Positions 17,044 to 23,972 of a DNA stretch of 27,669 bases are shown here, one piece after another (the first letter of the stretch is position 1; each line of letters starts with the position of its first letter). The position numbers and the translations under genes are program-made. Source of the stretch: Oscillospiraceae bacterium. GTDB taxonomy: Bacteria > Bacillota > Clostridia > Oscillospirales > UBA644. The notes under the pieces are model-generated. The model saw nothing but the letters and a program-made list of their open reading frames with translations. It was not told the DNA's origin and searched no databases. The DNA is taken from assembly GCA_015067385.1 (NCBI GenBank), contig SVMP01000006.1:1-27669 (forward strand), given 5' to 3'.

Positions 17044-17073
17044 ATTATATCACGGACTTTATCGTTTTGTCAA
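17044..17073 (-). promoter_or_regulatory. SigA-type promoter of uxaC
   Basis: Read on the minus strand: perfect TTGACA (17073-17068), 18-base spacer, perfect TATAAT (17049-17044). A start near 17037 gives a 30-base leader. I see no clear palindromic operator for a GntR or LacI regulator beside it. Confidence 0.8.
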
Positions 17074-17100
17074 GTTGAAATATAATTAAAGATCAGCATA

Positions 17101-17129
17101 TTGACATTGTTTAAAGAACATGATATAAT
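17101..17129 (+). promoter_or_regulatory. SigA-type promoter of the DUF3298 lipoprotein
   Basis: Perfect TTGACA at 17101-17106, 17-base spacer, perfect TATAAT at 17124-17129. A start near 17136 leaves about 26 bases before the ATG. Consensus elements on both sides suggest strong constitutive expression. Confidence 0.85.
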
Positions 17130-17161
17130 TATTTATTATTAACATATGTAAGGTGAACGTA

Positions 17162-17959
17162 ATGAAAAAATTATCTTTGCTTATTCTTTCTTTTGTTTTA
17201 CTTATATCCTGTGCCGCATGTTCTCCCGATGAGCAGCCCGATGAAACAGAAAAAGATCAGGGTAATAAGACCGAAATCGAATCTGTTCCTCGCTCAACGG
17301 AATATAATGTTGAAATAAAAACTCTTTCCGACAGTGTTAAAGCCGAGGACGGAACCGAGCTTATCTCTGTTTCAGCTCAGTATCCCGTTATAACAAATCC
17401 CGAAGATCTCGAAAATGTCGATGAGATAAATAAAATGTACGAAGACAACGCCAAAGGCTATGTCGATGCCGTAAAAGCCGATTTTGATAAAAGGGTTACC
17501 GAAGCATACGCGACTGCTCCCGAATCGTTCGAGAAGTATACGTTTGAAGCTTCCTGTATCGTAACGTACAACAAAAACTGTTTTCTTTCCGTTAAAAGAG
17601 ACTACGAAGAAAAGTTTGACGGCTTTGTCGGAAAAGAAACGTATGCCGATGTCTTTGATATGTCTGTAGGCCTTCCACTTTATGCCGATGAAATAATAAC
17701 GGGCGACAGCGAAGATATCATGAGTATTATTTTTCTCGGATTTTCTGCCGTTGCAGAACAGTATCCCGACAGATTTGTTGAAGGCTACGTCGATATCCTC
17801 AACAGCGCCATCTCAGGTACGGAATTCTATCTTACCGACAGCGCAATGGTTTTCGTTCTTCAACCCGGTATTGCAACGTATGCGGAATACGGATGCCTTA
17901 CTTTTGAATTTCCCTATGAGGGCAATGAAGCATATTTCCTTAAGCTTTACGAAAGATAA
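17162..17959 (+). CDS. lipoprotein with DUF4163/DUF3298 (PdaC/RsiV-like) domains
   Basis: 265 residues from ATG 17162 (AAGGTGA is 5-6 bases upstream; the GTG at 17153 is part of that site). The N-terminus is a lipoprotein signal: KK, a 12-residue hydrophobic core and LLISCAAC, with C17 the likely lipidated Cys and C20 an alternative. An acidic Ser/Thr-poor linker follows. Residues about 45-120 match DUF4163 (TEYNVEIKTLSD, SVSAQYPVITN, NKMYEDNAKGYVDAV); about 140-262 match DUF3298 (SVKRDYEEKFDG, FVGKETYADVFDM, FYLTDSAMVFVLQPG, YGCLTFEFPYE). This pair occurs in anti-sigma factor RsiV, where it binds lysozyme, and in the deacetylase PdaC. Here neither an anti-sigma nor a deacetylase domain is attached. 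Probably a cell-envelope sensor or binding lipoprotein; function unknown. Confidence 0.85.
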   Translation: MKKLSLLILSFVLLISCAACSPDEQPDETEKDQGNKTEIESVPRSTEYNVEIKTLSDSVKAEDGTELISVSAQYPVITNPEDLENVDEINKMYEDNAKGYVDAVKADFDKRVTEAYATAPESFEKYTFEASCIVTYNKNCFLSVKRDYEEKFDGFVGKETYADVFDMSVGLPLYADEIITGDSEDIMSIIFLGFSAVAEQYPDRFVEGYVDILNSAISGTEFYLTDSAMVFVLQPGIATYAEYGCLTFEFPYEGNEAYFLKLYER

Positions 17960-17963
17960 AGAT

Positions 17964-17998
17964 AAAAATATCTCGGAATTTTGTTCCGAGATATTTTT
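17964..17998. terminator. bidirectional Rho-independent terminator
   Basis: A perfect 15-bp stem (left arm 17964-17978, right arm 17984-17998, core ATATCTCGGAA/TTCCGAGATAT) with loop TTTTG and T tracts in both directions. It lies 5 bases after the lipoprotein stop and 17 bases beyond the stop of the convergent zinc-ribbon gene, so it can end both transcripts. Confidence 0.9.
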
Positions 17999-18015
17999 TT
18001 GTTTTATGCATATTA

Positions 18016-18486
18016 TTAATAAGAAACGTCGCTTCTTAAGAAGGCTTCGTTGCAGAACGGGCAAGTGATGTCCTCGCCTTCTTCTTTGCTTATGAAAATA
18101 AGAGTGTTACAGAACGGACATCTGATAAAAGAAGCTTCGGTGTCTTCATCATCGTCGTCGCAATCATGATCGCAACAATCGCATCCGTCTTCGTGACAGT
18201 GTCCGTCAAACAAACCAAGCTCGTCATCTTCCTCGTCCGAAAAATCATCCGAATCGAGATTTTTCAGCAAAACAGACTGGATATCGTAAAGATCCATGCT
18301 GAGTATATCGGAGAAATCTTCAAGCTTTAAAAGACGCTCCTCCATTTCGCTGAGCCGCATTTCATTTTTATTGAGCATATCGAACATCGATTCTGTAAAC
18401 TCCAAAACATCGCCCTTAAGGTCTCCGTTGTTTTTGAGCTGCCGATACTGTTCTTCAAGTCTGATGAATTCTTCGCTCTTTTTCAT
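18016..18486 (-). CDS. CD1247-like zinc-ribbon protein with acidic Cys/His-rich linker
   Basis: 156 residues in three parts. Residues 1-80 form a charged helical or coiled-coil region (SEEFIRLEEQYRQLK, NEMRLSEMEERLLKLEDFSD). Residues about 80-117 are very acidic and rich in Cys and His (GHCHEDGCDCCDHDCDDDDED). Residues about 120-150 form a zinc ribbon with two CPFC knuckles (RCPFCNTLIF, then DITCPFCNEAF). The order helical N-terminus, acidic linker, CPxC-CPxC ribbon matches the clostridial CD1247 N-terminal-domain family as I recall it; no biochemical function is known for that family. ATG at 18486; the ribosome site is weak (GAGA). The gene lies downstream of efp on the same strand, but hairpins at 18519-18695 probably separate the transcripts. 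Likely cytosolic. Confidence 0.8.
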   Translation of the reverse strand: MKKSEEFIRLEEQYRQLKNNGDLKGDVLEFTESMFDMLNKNEMRLSEMEERLLKLEDFSDILSMDLYDIQSVLLKNLDSDDFSDEEDDELGLFDGHCHEDGCDCCDHDCDDDDEDTEASFIRCPFCNTLIFISKEEGEDITCPFCNEAFLRSDVSY

Positions 18487-18518
18487 TGTTTTATTCTCGT
18501 TTCAATTAGTTTTTTATA

Positions 18519-18547
18519 TGACAAAAGCCCGCAATGGGCTTCTGTCA
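18519..18547 (-). terminator. hairpin upstream of the zinc-ribbon gene, possible terminator
   Basis: Arms TGACAAAAGCCC (18519-18530) and GGGCTTCTGTCA (18536-18547) pair with one mismatch around loop GCAAT. Read on the minus strand, the GCCC/GGGC core is followed by TTTTG, so it may end read-through from efp or form part of the leader of the gene at 18486. Confidence 0.5.
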
Positions 18548-18568
18548 ATTTGTTGATTTTTAATTAAC

Positions 18569-18603
18569 CGAAGAAAAAGCCAACGGCTTTTTACTTCAAG
18601 GAA
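18569..18603. repeat. 35-bp direct repeat, copy 1 (hairpin element)
   Basis: Identical over 35 bases to the copy at 18648-18682, 79 bases away. It contains the hairpin AAAAAGCC-AAC-GGCTTTTT (18574-18592), extended by flanking GAAG/CTTC with one bulged A. Similarity continues for about 10 bases past the copy (TGCAAAGCGT against CTCAAAGAGT). Confidence 0.9.
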
Positions 18604-18647
18604 TGCAAAGCGTTTTTGCTTGTAGCCTTGTCGGAAATAATGACTGT

Positions 18648-18682
18648 CGAAGAAAAAGCCAACGGCTTTTTACTTCAAGGAA
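18648..18682. repeat. 35-bp direct repeat, copy 2 (hairpin element, probable efp terminator)
   Basis: Exact second copy of the 35-bp unit. On the minus strand it directly follows the efp stop. A first hairpin, GGAACTC-TTT-GAGTTCC (18695-18679), begins right after the stop codon; the second, AAAAAGCC-GTT-GGCTTTTT (18671-18653), ends in a T run and fits a Rho-independent terminator for efp. Confidence 0.85.
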
Positions 18683-18695
18683 CTCAAAGAGTTCC

Positions 18696-19253
18696 CTATG
18701 CTCTTTCCAAATATTCGCCGGTTCTGGTGTCGATTCTGATCATTTCGCCTTCTTCGATGAATAGAGGAACTCTGATCTCAGCGCCGGTTTCAAGAGTAGC
18801 ATATTTGAGAGCGTTGGTAGAAGTATCGCCTCTGACAGCGGGTTCGGTTTCGGTAACCTGAAGATCCATAAAGAAGGGGGGTTCAACAGAGAATACTTTA
18901 CCTTTAACGGAAAGGATCTTAACAACGGTGTTTTCTTTTACGAATTTGAAGTTATCGGGAAGAATGTCAGCGTTGAGGGGAACCTGTTCAAAGGATTCGG
19001 TATCCATAAAGTAGTAAAGTTCGCCGTCGGTGTAAAGATATTCCATATCTTTTCTTTCAACAAAAGCAGCGGGGAATTTTTCGGTGGGGTTGAAAGTTCT
19101 TTCAACTACGCTTCCGGTTACAACATTTCTGATTTTTGTTCTAACGAAAGCTGCACCTTTACCGGGTTTAACATGCTGGAACTCAACGACAGAGTAAACA
19201 GTGTCGTCCATCTCGAAGGTAAGACCGTTCCTGAAATCACCTGCAGAATACAT
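18696..19253 (-). CDS. efp: translation elongation factor P
   Basis: 185 residues, canonical length. EF-P binds between the ribosomal P and E sites and relieves stalling at polyproline. The N-terminal KOW-like domain holds the modification loop HVKPGKGAAFVR with K32 at the tip, the residue that is lysylated, hydroxylated or otherwise modified in other bacteria; no modification enzyme (epmA, ymfI-like) is in this window. Domain II (MEYLYTDGELYYFMDTESFEQ) and the C-terminal OB domain (VTETEPAVRGDTSTNALKYATLETG, then IRVPLFIEEGEMIRIDTRTGEY) are complete. ATG 19253 has GGAGG 9 bases upstream and its own promoter. It is divergent from cwlD. Confidence 0.97.
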   Translation of the reverse strand: MYSAGDFRNGLTFEMDDTVYSVVEFQHVKPGKGAAFVRTKIRNVVTGSVVERTFNPTEKFPAAFVERKDMEYLYTDGELYYFMDTESFEQVPLNADILPDNFKFVKENTVVKILSVKGKVFSVEPPFFMDLQVTETEPAVRGDTSTNALKYATLETGAEIRVPLFIEEGEMIRIDTRTGEYLERA

Positions 19254-19296
19254 ATTAATAAAACCTCCAAAAATAATGTCATGTAGTTCTTTATCT

Positions 19297-19325
19297 ATTA
19301 TACTATATTTTCAGAGAAATTTCAA
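19297..19325 (-). promoter_or_regulatory. SigA-type promoter of efp
   Basis: Read on the minus strand: TTGAAA (19325-19320), 17-base spacer, perfect TATAAT (19302-19297). The start should be near 19290, about 37 bases before the ATG. No equally good promoter is visible for cwlD in the opposite direction. Confidence 0.8.
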
Positions 19326-19343
19326 TCCCCTGAGGAGAAAAAA

Positions 19344-19985
19344 ATGAAAACATTTGTGTTTTTTTTATCTTTTTTTATTGTCTTTTTTAGTTCACTTACA
19401 CTTTCCGCGGAAAATACGCCGGAATTTATCATCGATGCAGGTCACGGCGGCGCAGACGGCGGAGCTGTCGGAATTGACGGTACATACGAAAAAGAGCTCA
19501 ACCTTGATGTCTCTTTAAAGCTTTCCGATCTTCTGTATCTTGCAGGTGTCGATCATATTATGACCAGAACGACCGATTGCGATACGGACGGCGATCCTTC
19601 CTCGTTTAATAAACGGGACGATATTCTTGCAAGGAGCGCTGTTGCGAAGCAATATCCGTCGGCTGTTTTTGTTATGATACATATGAACAGCTCCACAGGC
19701 GCAAAGGATAAGGGCTTTCAGGTTTTTTTCGGACACAGATCTCCCGAAAGCGAAAATGCGGCGCAAAAAATATACTCGGCTGTTTCCGCATCGGGACTTG
19801 CAAACCGAATGAGAGAGGTAAAAAAAGCTCCGTCATCTGTTTATCTTACGGAAACGGTTGAAAACACCGCCGTTCTTGTCGAATGCGGCTTTATTTCAAA
19901 TACGGATGACTGTCGGCTGCTGACAGACGAATGCTACAGACAAAAGCTTGCCGTTGTTTTACTTTCTGCGCTTTGTGAACATTGA
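19344..19985 (+). CDS. cwlD: N-acetylmuramoyl-L-alanine amidase, CwlD-type
   Basis: 213 residues. An Amidase_3 zinc enzyme; CwlD removes peptide side chains from muramic acid so that muramic-delta-lactam can form in spore cortex. N-terminal signal: KT then a Phe-rich core (residues 4-20) with a likely cut after LSA (22). Catalytic marks: IIDAGHGGADGGAVG with H34, KELNLDVS with E51, VMIHMNSS with H113 and VLVECGFISN with E180. The ~210-residue, single-domain form with a signal peptide and no cell-wall-binding repeats is what distinguishes CwlD from larger autolysins. GAGGAG lies 7-8 bases before ATG 19344. The gene sits in a window that also has sigG, consistent with sporulation. The 3' end overlaps the convergent oxidoreductase by 27 bases. 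Confidence 0.87.
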   Translation: MKTFVFFLSFFIVFFSSLTLSAENTPEFIIDAGHGGADGGAVGIDGTYEKELNLDVSLKLSDLLYLAGVDHIMTRTTDCDTDGDPSSFNKRDDILARSAVAKQYPSAVFVMIHMNSSTGAKDKGFQVFFGHRSPESENAAQKIYSAVSASGLANRMREVKKAPSSVYLTETVENTAVLVECGFISNTDDCRLLTDECYRQKLAVVLLSALCEH

Positions 19986-21032
19986 TGCGAATCTTTTGGC
20001 TCCGTTTATTGCGGAAAGTATGCCGTTTGAATACGGATATCTGAAAATGTACAGATCCTTAAAGTCATCTGATCTGTATATCCCCGACTGTTTCGTTACA
20101 TGGCGTTCTTCAACTGTTGTCGCCTTTTCGTTGAACATCGTTTCGGGGATCGCAAAAAACATGGAGGAGAGGATCTGCTGCATATATTCAAAATTGTGTT
20201 CCGTTCCGAATATCTGCGGCAAAATTATCTGTTTTTCGAACGTCATGCCGATCTTCTGCGTTTCTGTCTGAAAAAACGTCATGCGGTTTTTGTAAGTATC
20301 CCGTATAATACAGCCCTGAGGCCAGCCCGTAAAAGATCCAACAGGCTTTGTTTTGGCGGAAAAAACAGCTTTCTTGCCTGTGCCGCCGCATCTTGTATCT
20401 ATGACTGTTTTTGCCTTTATATTTACTTCCTGTTCGGTCTTTGCGGTAAAGCCTTCGGCGGACGGCACAAGCGATTTGATCTCTGTGTTTTCGGCAATGT
20501 TCGTTCCGTTCAACGAAAGATATGAGGCTAATTTCTCTGCAAAAGATACTGCGTTTAACGTTGCACCCCCGAACTCCGAATATACTGCTGAATCAAAATC
20601 AAAGGAAAAATCAGCCGAGGGTTCGTCAGATGTTAAAAAAAACGACTCTATATCCGAAAATTTATCAACGGTAAAACGCCTTTTCAATAAAGGTCTGTCT
20701 TTCGGTTTGTCCGAGAAAATAAATGATCCCCGTCGTTTAAAGCTTTTTTCACCGACTGCCTTTGTTATCTTTTCCAATTCTTCGATCAGGGCGGTAAATT
20801 CTTCGGTCAGTTTTTTTACGTTAACATCTTCTCTTTTTTCGATCGATATACCACCGTCCGTAAAAACCACATCCTTGCCGACAGATGTTCTGCCCGAACC
20901 GACAGTGTTTTTTTCAACAACGATTATTTCATTTTCCCCGTCATTTAATTCTTTTGCGGTCAAAAGCCCTGCAAGTCCGCCTCCGATGATGAGAATGTCG
21001 CAGGATACGTCGTTATTTATACTGTTAAACAA
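19959..21032 (-). CDS. FAD-dependent oxidoreductase (DAO/glycine-oxidase-like)
   Basis: 357 residues. The N-terminal Rossmann FAD motif is clear: CDILIIGGGLAGLLTAKEL (residues 11-29, GxGxxG with the extra G), then IIVVEKN with the ribose-binding Glu and GSGRTSVGK, which replaces the usual SGAS/R-G loop. A middle substrate domain ends in the SFAEKLASYLSLNGTNIAENTEIKSL segment found in D-amino-acid-oxidase-like enzymes. The C-terminal half has IFRYPYSNGILSAINGAKRF, where the family normally has a G-x-G-x-x-x-A cofactor motif. It is likely an amine or amino acid oxidoreductase; substrate unknown. AGAGAGG is about 11 bases before ATG 21032. It stands alone; it could also act on glycerol-3-phosphate-like compounds. 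Confidence 0.8.
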   Translation of the reverse strand: MFNSINNDVSCDILIIGGGLAGLLTAKELNDGENEIIVVEKNTVGSGRTSVGKDVVFTDGGISIEKREDVNVKKLTEEFTALIEELEKITKAVGEKSFKRRGSFIFSDKPKDRPLLKRRFTVDKFSDIESFFLTSDEPSADFSFDFDSAVYSEFGGATLNAVSFAEKLASYLSLNGTNIAENTEIKSLVPSAEGFTAKTEQEVNIKAKTVIDTRCGGTGKKAVFSAKTKPVGSFTGWPQGCIIRDTYKNRMTFFQTETQKIGMTFEKQIILPQIFGTEHNFEYMQQILSSMFFAIPETMFNEKATTVEERHVTKQSGIYRSDDFKDLYIFRYPYSNGILSAINGAKRFASMFTKRRK

Positions 21033-21098
21033 TAAAAAAACCTCTCTTTATGAAATTCTCCATATTCATTCTTTCCCTTTTTCTTCCGTTTATTCCGC

Positions 21099-21127
21099 TT
21101 GACATTGACAAAACGTTATGTTATACT
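21099..21127 (+). promoter_or_regulatory. SigA-type promoter of the one-TM protein
   Basis: Perfect TTGACA at 21099-21104, 17-base spacer, TATACT at 21122-21127. The implied start near 21134 rules out the upstream in-frame ATG at 21118 and supports ATG 21166. Confidence 0.8.
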
Positions 21128-21165
21128 TTTATATATCTGAATATGAAGGGATAATTATTTTTTTT

Positions 21166-21756
21166 ATGAATAAGTATAAAGTTGCGGATACCGTTCTTAC
21201 GATACTTGTTATCGTCATCGCAATTGCCGCAGTTGTTGCCGCTGTTGTTTTTACATTTCGCTGGGTCGCAAGCCACAAAGAACCCGAGGGCCGTGTTTAC
21301 AAGAGCGTTAAAATATATGAGCAGGAGCTTGTTGCAACGCCGAAAGCCGTTGACGGCGAAAATGTTATAGGCGTGTATTTTAAAGCACTCGATTCATTTT
21401 CGGGCATAGATATCACCTGCAACGCTTACGAGGAAAGCTCGATAGATATTCGTATTTACAATTTTGTTACCGATTATGCAACAACGCTTCTCGGTGAATC
21501 TATCGAAACCGCATCCTTTTCCGATTATGCTGACGGCGCAAAGCTTGCGGTCGGATTCGGGACGTTGCCTGCGGGCGAATATCTCGTTGTTTTAACATCA
21601 AAAACAAACGCCTTGATATCCTGCGGCGATTATCAGTCTAAAGAAGCGGATAATTCGGTCGTTGTTTACGAGAACGGAGATCTTCTCTTGAACTGCGTGC
21701 CGTATATGAGCGTTATTTTTGATGCCGAAGCCGAAGACGGTGTTTATTTCGGATAA
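21166..21756 (+). CDS. uncharacterised single-pass membrane protein
   Basis: 196 residues from ATG 21166; the in-frame ATG 48 bases earlier lies within the promoter and cannot be used. Residues 6-34 form one hydrophobic segment (VADTVLTILVIVIAIAAVV, then AAVVFTF), followed by RWVASHKEP; by the positive-inside rule this is a signal anchor with an external C-terminus. The outer ~155 residues are rich in alternating hydrophobic strands (VIGVYFKAL, IDIRIYNF, LPAGEYLVVLTS, SVVVYENGDLLL), suggesting a beta sandwich; the LPAGEYLVVL strand is of the kind seen in carbohydrate-binding-like or pre-peptidase domains. I do not recognise the family. Its best ribosome site (GAAGGG) is 15 bases from the ATG, across a T8 tract, so translation may be weak. 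No operon partner. Confidence 0.7.
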   Translation: MNKYKVADTVLTILVIVIAIAAVVAAVVFTFRWVASHKEPEGRVYKSVKIYEQELVATPKAVDGENVIGVYFKALDSFSGIDITCNAYEESSIDIRIYNFVTDYATTLLGESIETASFSDYADGAKLAVGFGTLPAGEYLVVLTSKTNALISCGDYQSKEADNSVVVYENGDLLLNCVPYMSVIFDAEAEDGVYFG

Positions 21757-21772
21757 TAGCAAATAAAAAAAT

Positions 21773-21804
21773 ACAGAGCAGGAATTGTTTTGTTCCTGCT
21801 CTGT
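21773..21804. terminator. bidirectional Rho-independent terminator
   Basis: A perfect 12-bp stem (ACAGAGCAGGAA 21773-21784, TTCCTGCTCTGT 21793-21804) with an 8-base loop. The A-rich left flank (AAATAAAAAAAT) gives a U tract for minus-strand transcripts, and TTTGTT follows on the plus side. It serves the membrane protein gene and the convergent uvrC operon. Confidence 0.88.
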
Positions 21805-21807
21805 TTG

Positions 21808-23607
21808 TTATTCTTCGCTGTTTAATTCTTCAAGTATTTTTTGCGCGAGGGCTGCCGATATTCCTTTTACGGTACAAAGCTCTTCAACGCTTGCCGCTGC
21901 GATCTTGTCAACGCTTTTGAACTTTAAAAACAGATCCTTTGCTTTTGTTTTGCCTATGCCGTTTATCTGCTGAAGTCTTGTTTGCTGTGTTAACTTATCA
22001 CGCAGATTTCGGTGATATTCTATCGCATATCTGTGGACCTCTTCCTGAAGTCTTCCGCAGAAAGCGAAAACCTCAGGAGATGCGGAAAGCTGTTTGTCGG
22101 GAATGTTGGCATCCGAAAAAGAAACAGCTTTTGTTTTATGCTTGCTGTCTTTTTTGAAGCCTATTACGGGGACTTTAAGCCCGCAGTCATCTACGGCTCT
22201 TAATGCCGCATTTATCTGACCTCTGCCGCCGTCGCAAACAATAAGGTCGGGGAGGGGAGCAAATTTTTTATCGCCCGAAACGTATCTTTGGAGTCTTCGG
22301 TATATCGCTTCGTACATATACGCAGTGTCATCGTAACCTTCGATCTTACCGATCTTGAGGCGTTTATACGATTTCTTCTCAAATATACCGTCGTTGCTGA
22401 CCGCAATCCCGCAAACGATCTCCTCGCCTGCAATATGGCTGATATCGTATATCTCGATCCTTCGGATATTGTCAAGACCGATAAACTGATTGAAAAGCCT
22501 TTGCAATCGCTGACCTTTTTTCGTTCTTCCTTCGTATTGCAAAAGACGTTCGTCTGCATTCTTACGTGAAACGGCAAGAAGTGTTCTGTCTGAATCGAAT
22601 GATGCCGTTGAAACAATGCCGCCGAGCCATTCGTTTATAAGCGGAAGCCATTCGTGGTCTTTTTCGAGATAAATTTTTGTCGGAAGCTGCGTCTCTTCAG
22701 TGTAAAACCGTTCGATATATTCACGCAGAAGCTCCGAGGTCATTTTTTCGGCAAATATATTGCAATTTTCCCCTATGACATATCCGTTTCTTATCCTCAG
22801 CATAAATATCGCACAGTGTCCGTCCGTTTCGCCGCAGGCAATATAGTCCGCGTTTCTTTTTTGCGTAACCATTGGTCTCTGTTTTTCGGTTATAAGGTTC
22901 AATGAACGGAGCCTGTCTCGCAGTTCGGCTGCTTTTTCAAATTCAAGTTCATCAGCAGCCTTTTCCATTTGCGCTTTAACGTTTTCGTAGATCTCGTCCG
23001 CTTCTCCCGACATTACGGAAATAATGTCGCCGTATATCTTATCGCTTTCCTCTTGTGTTAACGTTCCGACGCACCAGCCTGCGCATCTGTCTATCTGACG
23101 TTCCATGCAGCCTTTGTCTGTTCGTGCGCTGTTCTTTCCGCATTGCGGTAATTTAAATGTTTTTGAAAGAAGCGTTATTAGGTTTTTTGCATTGAAACGT
23201 GAAACGAACGGACCGAAAAACTTGCCGTTATTTGTTTTGTGAAACGACATTTCAAGCATCGGGGCTTCGATATTTCCTATCTTTTCTTTGTAAAGATGAA
23301 TAAACGGATAACCTGAGCCGGAACCGTCCTTGAGCTTTATGTTGTAAAACGGGGTGTTGTGCCTTATCAGACTGCATTCCGTAAGCAATGCGTCAAGCTC
23401 CGATTCGCAGACGATAACATCGAAGTCTTCAACCTCTTTTACCAGACGCTCTGTTTTCGGCGTGTGCTCTCCGTTTCGAAAATAGCTTACAACTCGGTTC
23501 TTCAGGATCTTTGCCTTGCCGACGTAAATTATCCTGCCTTCTGCATTGTGCATTATATAAACTCCCGGTTTTTCCGGGAGTTCAAGAGCTTTTTTTAATA
23601 GATCCAT
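21808..23607 (-). CDS. uvrC: UvrABC excinuclease subunit C
   Basis: 599 residues, normal length. UvrC makes both incisions around a DNA lesion after UvrAB loading. Visible in order: GIY-YIG nuclease (PGVYIMHNAEGRIIYVGKAKILKNRV, about residues 14-39) for the 3' cut; the Cys-rich stretch CGKNSARTDKGCMERQIDRCAGWCVG; UVR domain (LEFEKAAELRDRL) for UvrB contact; RNase H-like nuclease for the 5' cut (RIEIYDISHIAGEEIVCGIAV, EGYDDTAYMYEAIYRRL, LPDLIVCDGGRGQINAA); and a C-terminal helix-hairpin-helix pair (QQINGIGKTKAKDLF, VEELCTVKGISAALAQKI). The start overlaps the cupin stop as TAATG and no ribosome site is seen, so translation probably depends on termination-reinitiation. Last gene of the nifS operon. 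Confidence 0.97.
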   Translation of the reverse strand: MDLLKKALELPEKPGVYIMHNAEGRIIYVGKAKILKNRVVSYFRNGEHTPKTERLVKEVEDFDVIVCESELDALLTECSLIRHNTPFYNIKLKDGSGSGYPFIHLYKEKIGNIEAPMLEMSFHKTNNGKFFGPFVSRFNAKNLITLLSKTFKLPQCGKNSARTDKGCMERQIDRCAGWCVGTLTQEESDKIYGDIISVMSGEADEIYENVKAQMEKAADELEFEKAAELRDRLRSLNLITEKQRPMVTQKRNADYIACGETDGHCAIFMLRIRNGYVIGENCNIFAEKMTSELLREYIERFYTEETQLPTKIYLEKDHEWLPLINEWLGGIVSTASFDSDRTLLAVSRKNADERLLQYEGRTKKGQRLQRLFNQFIGLDNIRRIEIYDISHIAGEEIVCGIAVSNDGIFEKKSYKRLKIGKIEGYDDTAYMYEAIYRRLQRYVSGDKKFAPLPDLIVCDGGRGQINAALRAVDDCGLKVPVIGFKKDSKHKTKAVSFSDANIPDKQLSASPEVFAFCGRLQEEVHRYAIEYHRNLRDKLTQQTRLQQINGIGKTKAKDLFLKFKSVDKIAAASVEELCTVKGISAALAQKILEELNSEE

Positions 23608-23957
23608 TATGCGAATTTGATAACAACAGCGAAGAGCTTGAGGGTGGTCTGTCCGATATTTTCAATACAGTGCTTTTCGCCGCCGCCGGTAAGAAGAGAA
23701 TCTCCGGCATTGAGGATAACTTCCTTGCCGTTGTCGCTTGCTTTTGCCGTACCTTCGATTATGTAGAATATTTCTTCTTCATTTTCGTGTACATGTTCGC
23801 CGATAGAGCAGCCCGGTTCGAGAACGATCGTCGCGCATACTCTTGTGGGGCTTGAAAGCTCTTCATCTGTAAAAGAATGAATGAGTTTTACGTCTCCCTT
23901 GCCGCCTCTCATTTCGTGGCGTGTTTCCTGTTTTCTTTCTTCAGCTTTTCTGAACAT
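23607..23957 (-). CDS. small cupin-domain protein
   Basis: 116 residues from ATG 23957 (AAGG 9 bases upstream; the ATG at 23966 abuts that site and is less likely). A single cupin barrel with both signature motifs: G-x5-H-x-H-x3-4-E-x6-G as GCSIGEHVHENEEEIFYIIEG, and G-x5-P-x-G-x2-H-x3-N in relaxed form as GDSLLTGGGEKHCIEN. The two His, Glu and the last His can bind one metal ion (Fe, Mn or Zn). Single-domain cupins of this size are too diverse for a substrate guess. It lies between mnmA (15 bases) and uvrC (1-base overlap), so it is an operon member. Cytosolic, with a charged N-terminal helix (RKAEERKQETRHEMRGG). Confidence 0.88.
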   Translation of the reverse strand: MFRKAEERKQETRHEMRGGKGDVKLIHSFTDEELSSPTRVCATIVLEPGCSIGEHVHENEEEIFYIIEGTAKASDNGKEVILNAGDSLLTGGGEKHCIENIGQTTLKLFAVVIKFA

Positions 23958-23972
23958 GATAGTCATCCTTTT

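Noticed and set aside
21118..21165. Upstream ATG extension of the one-TM protein
   Set aside because: It overlaps the -10 box of a near-consensus promoter, so it would precede the transcript start.
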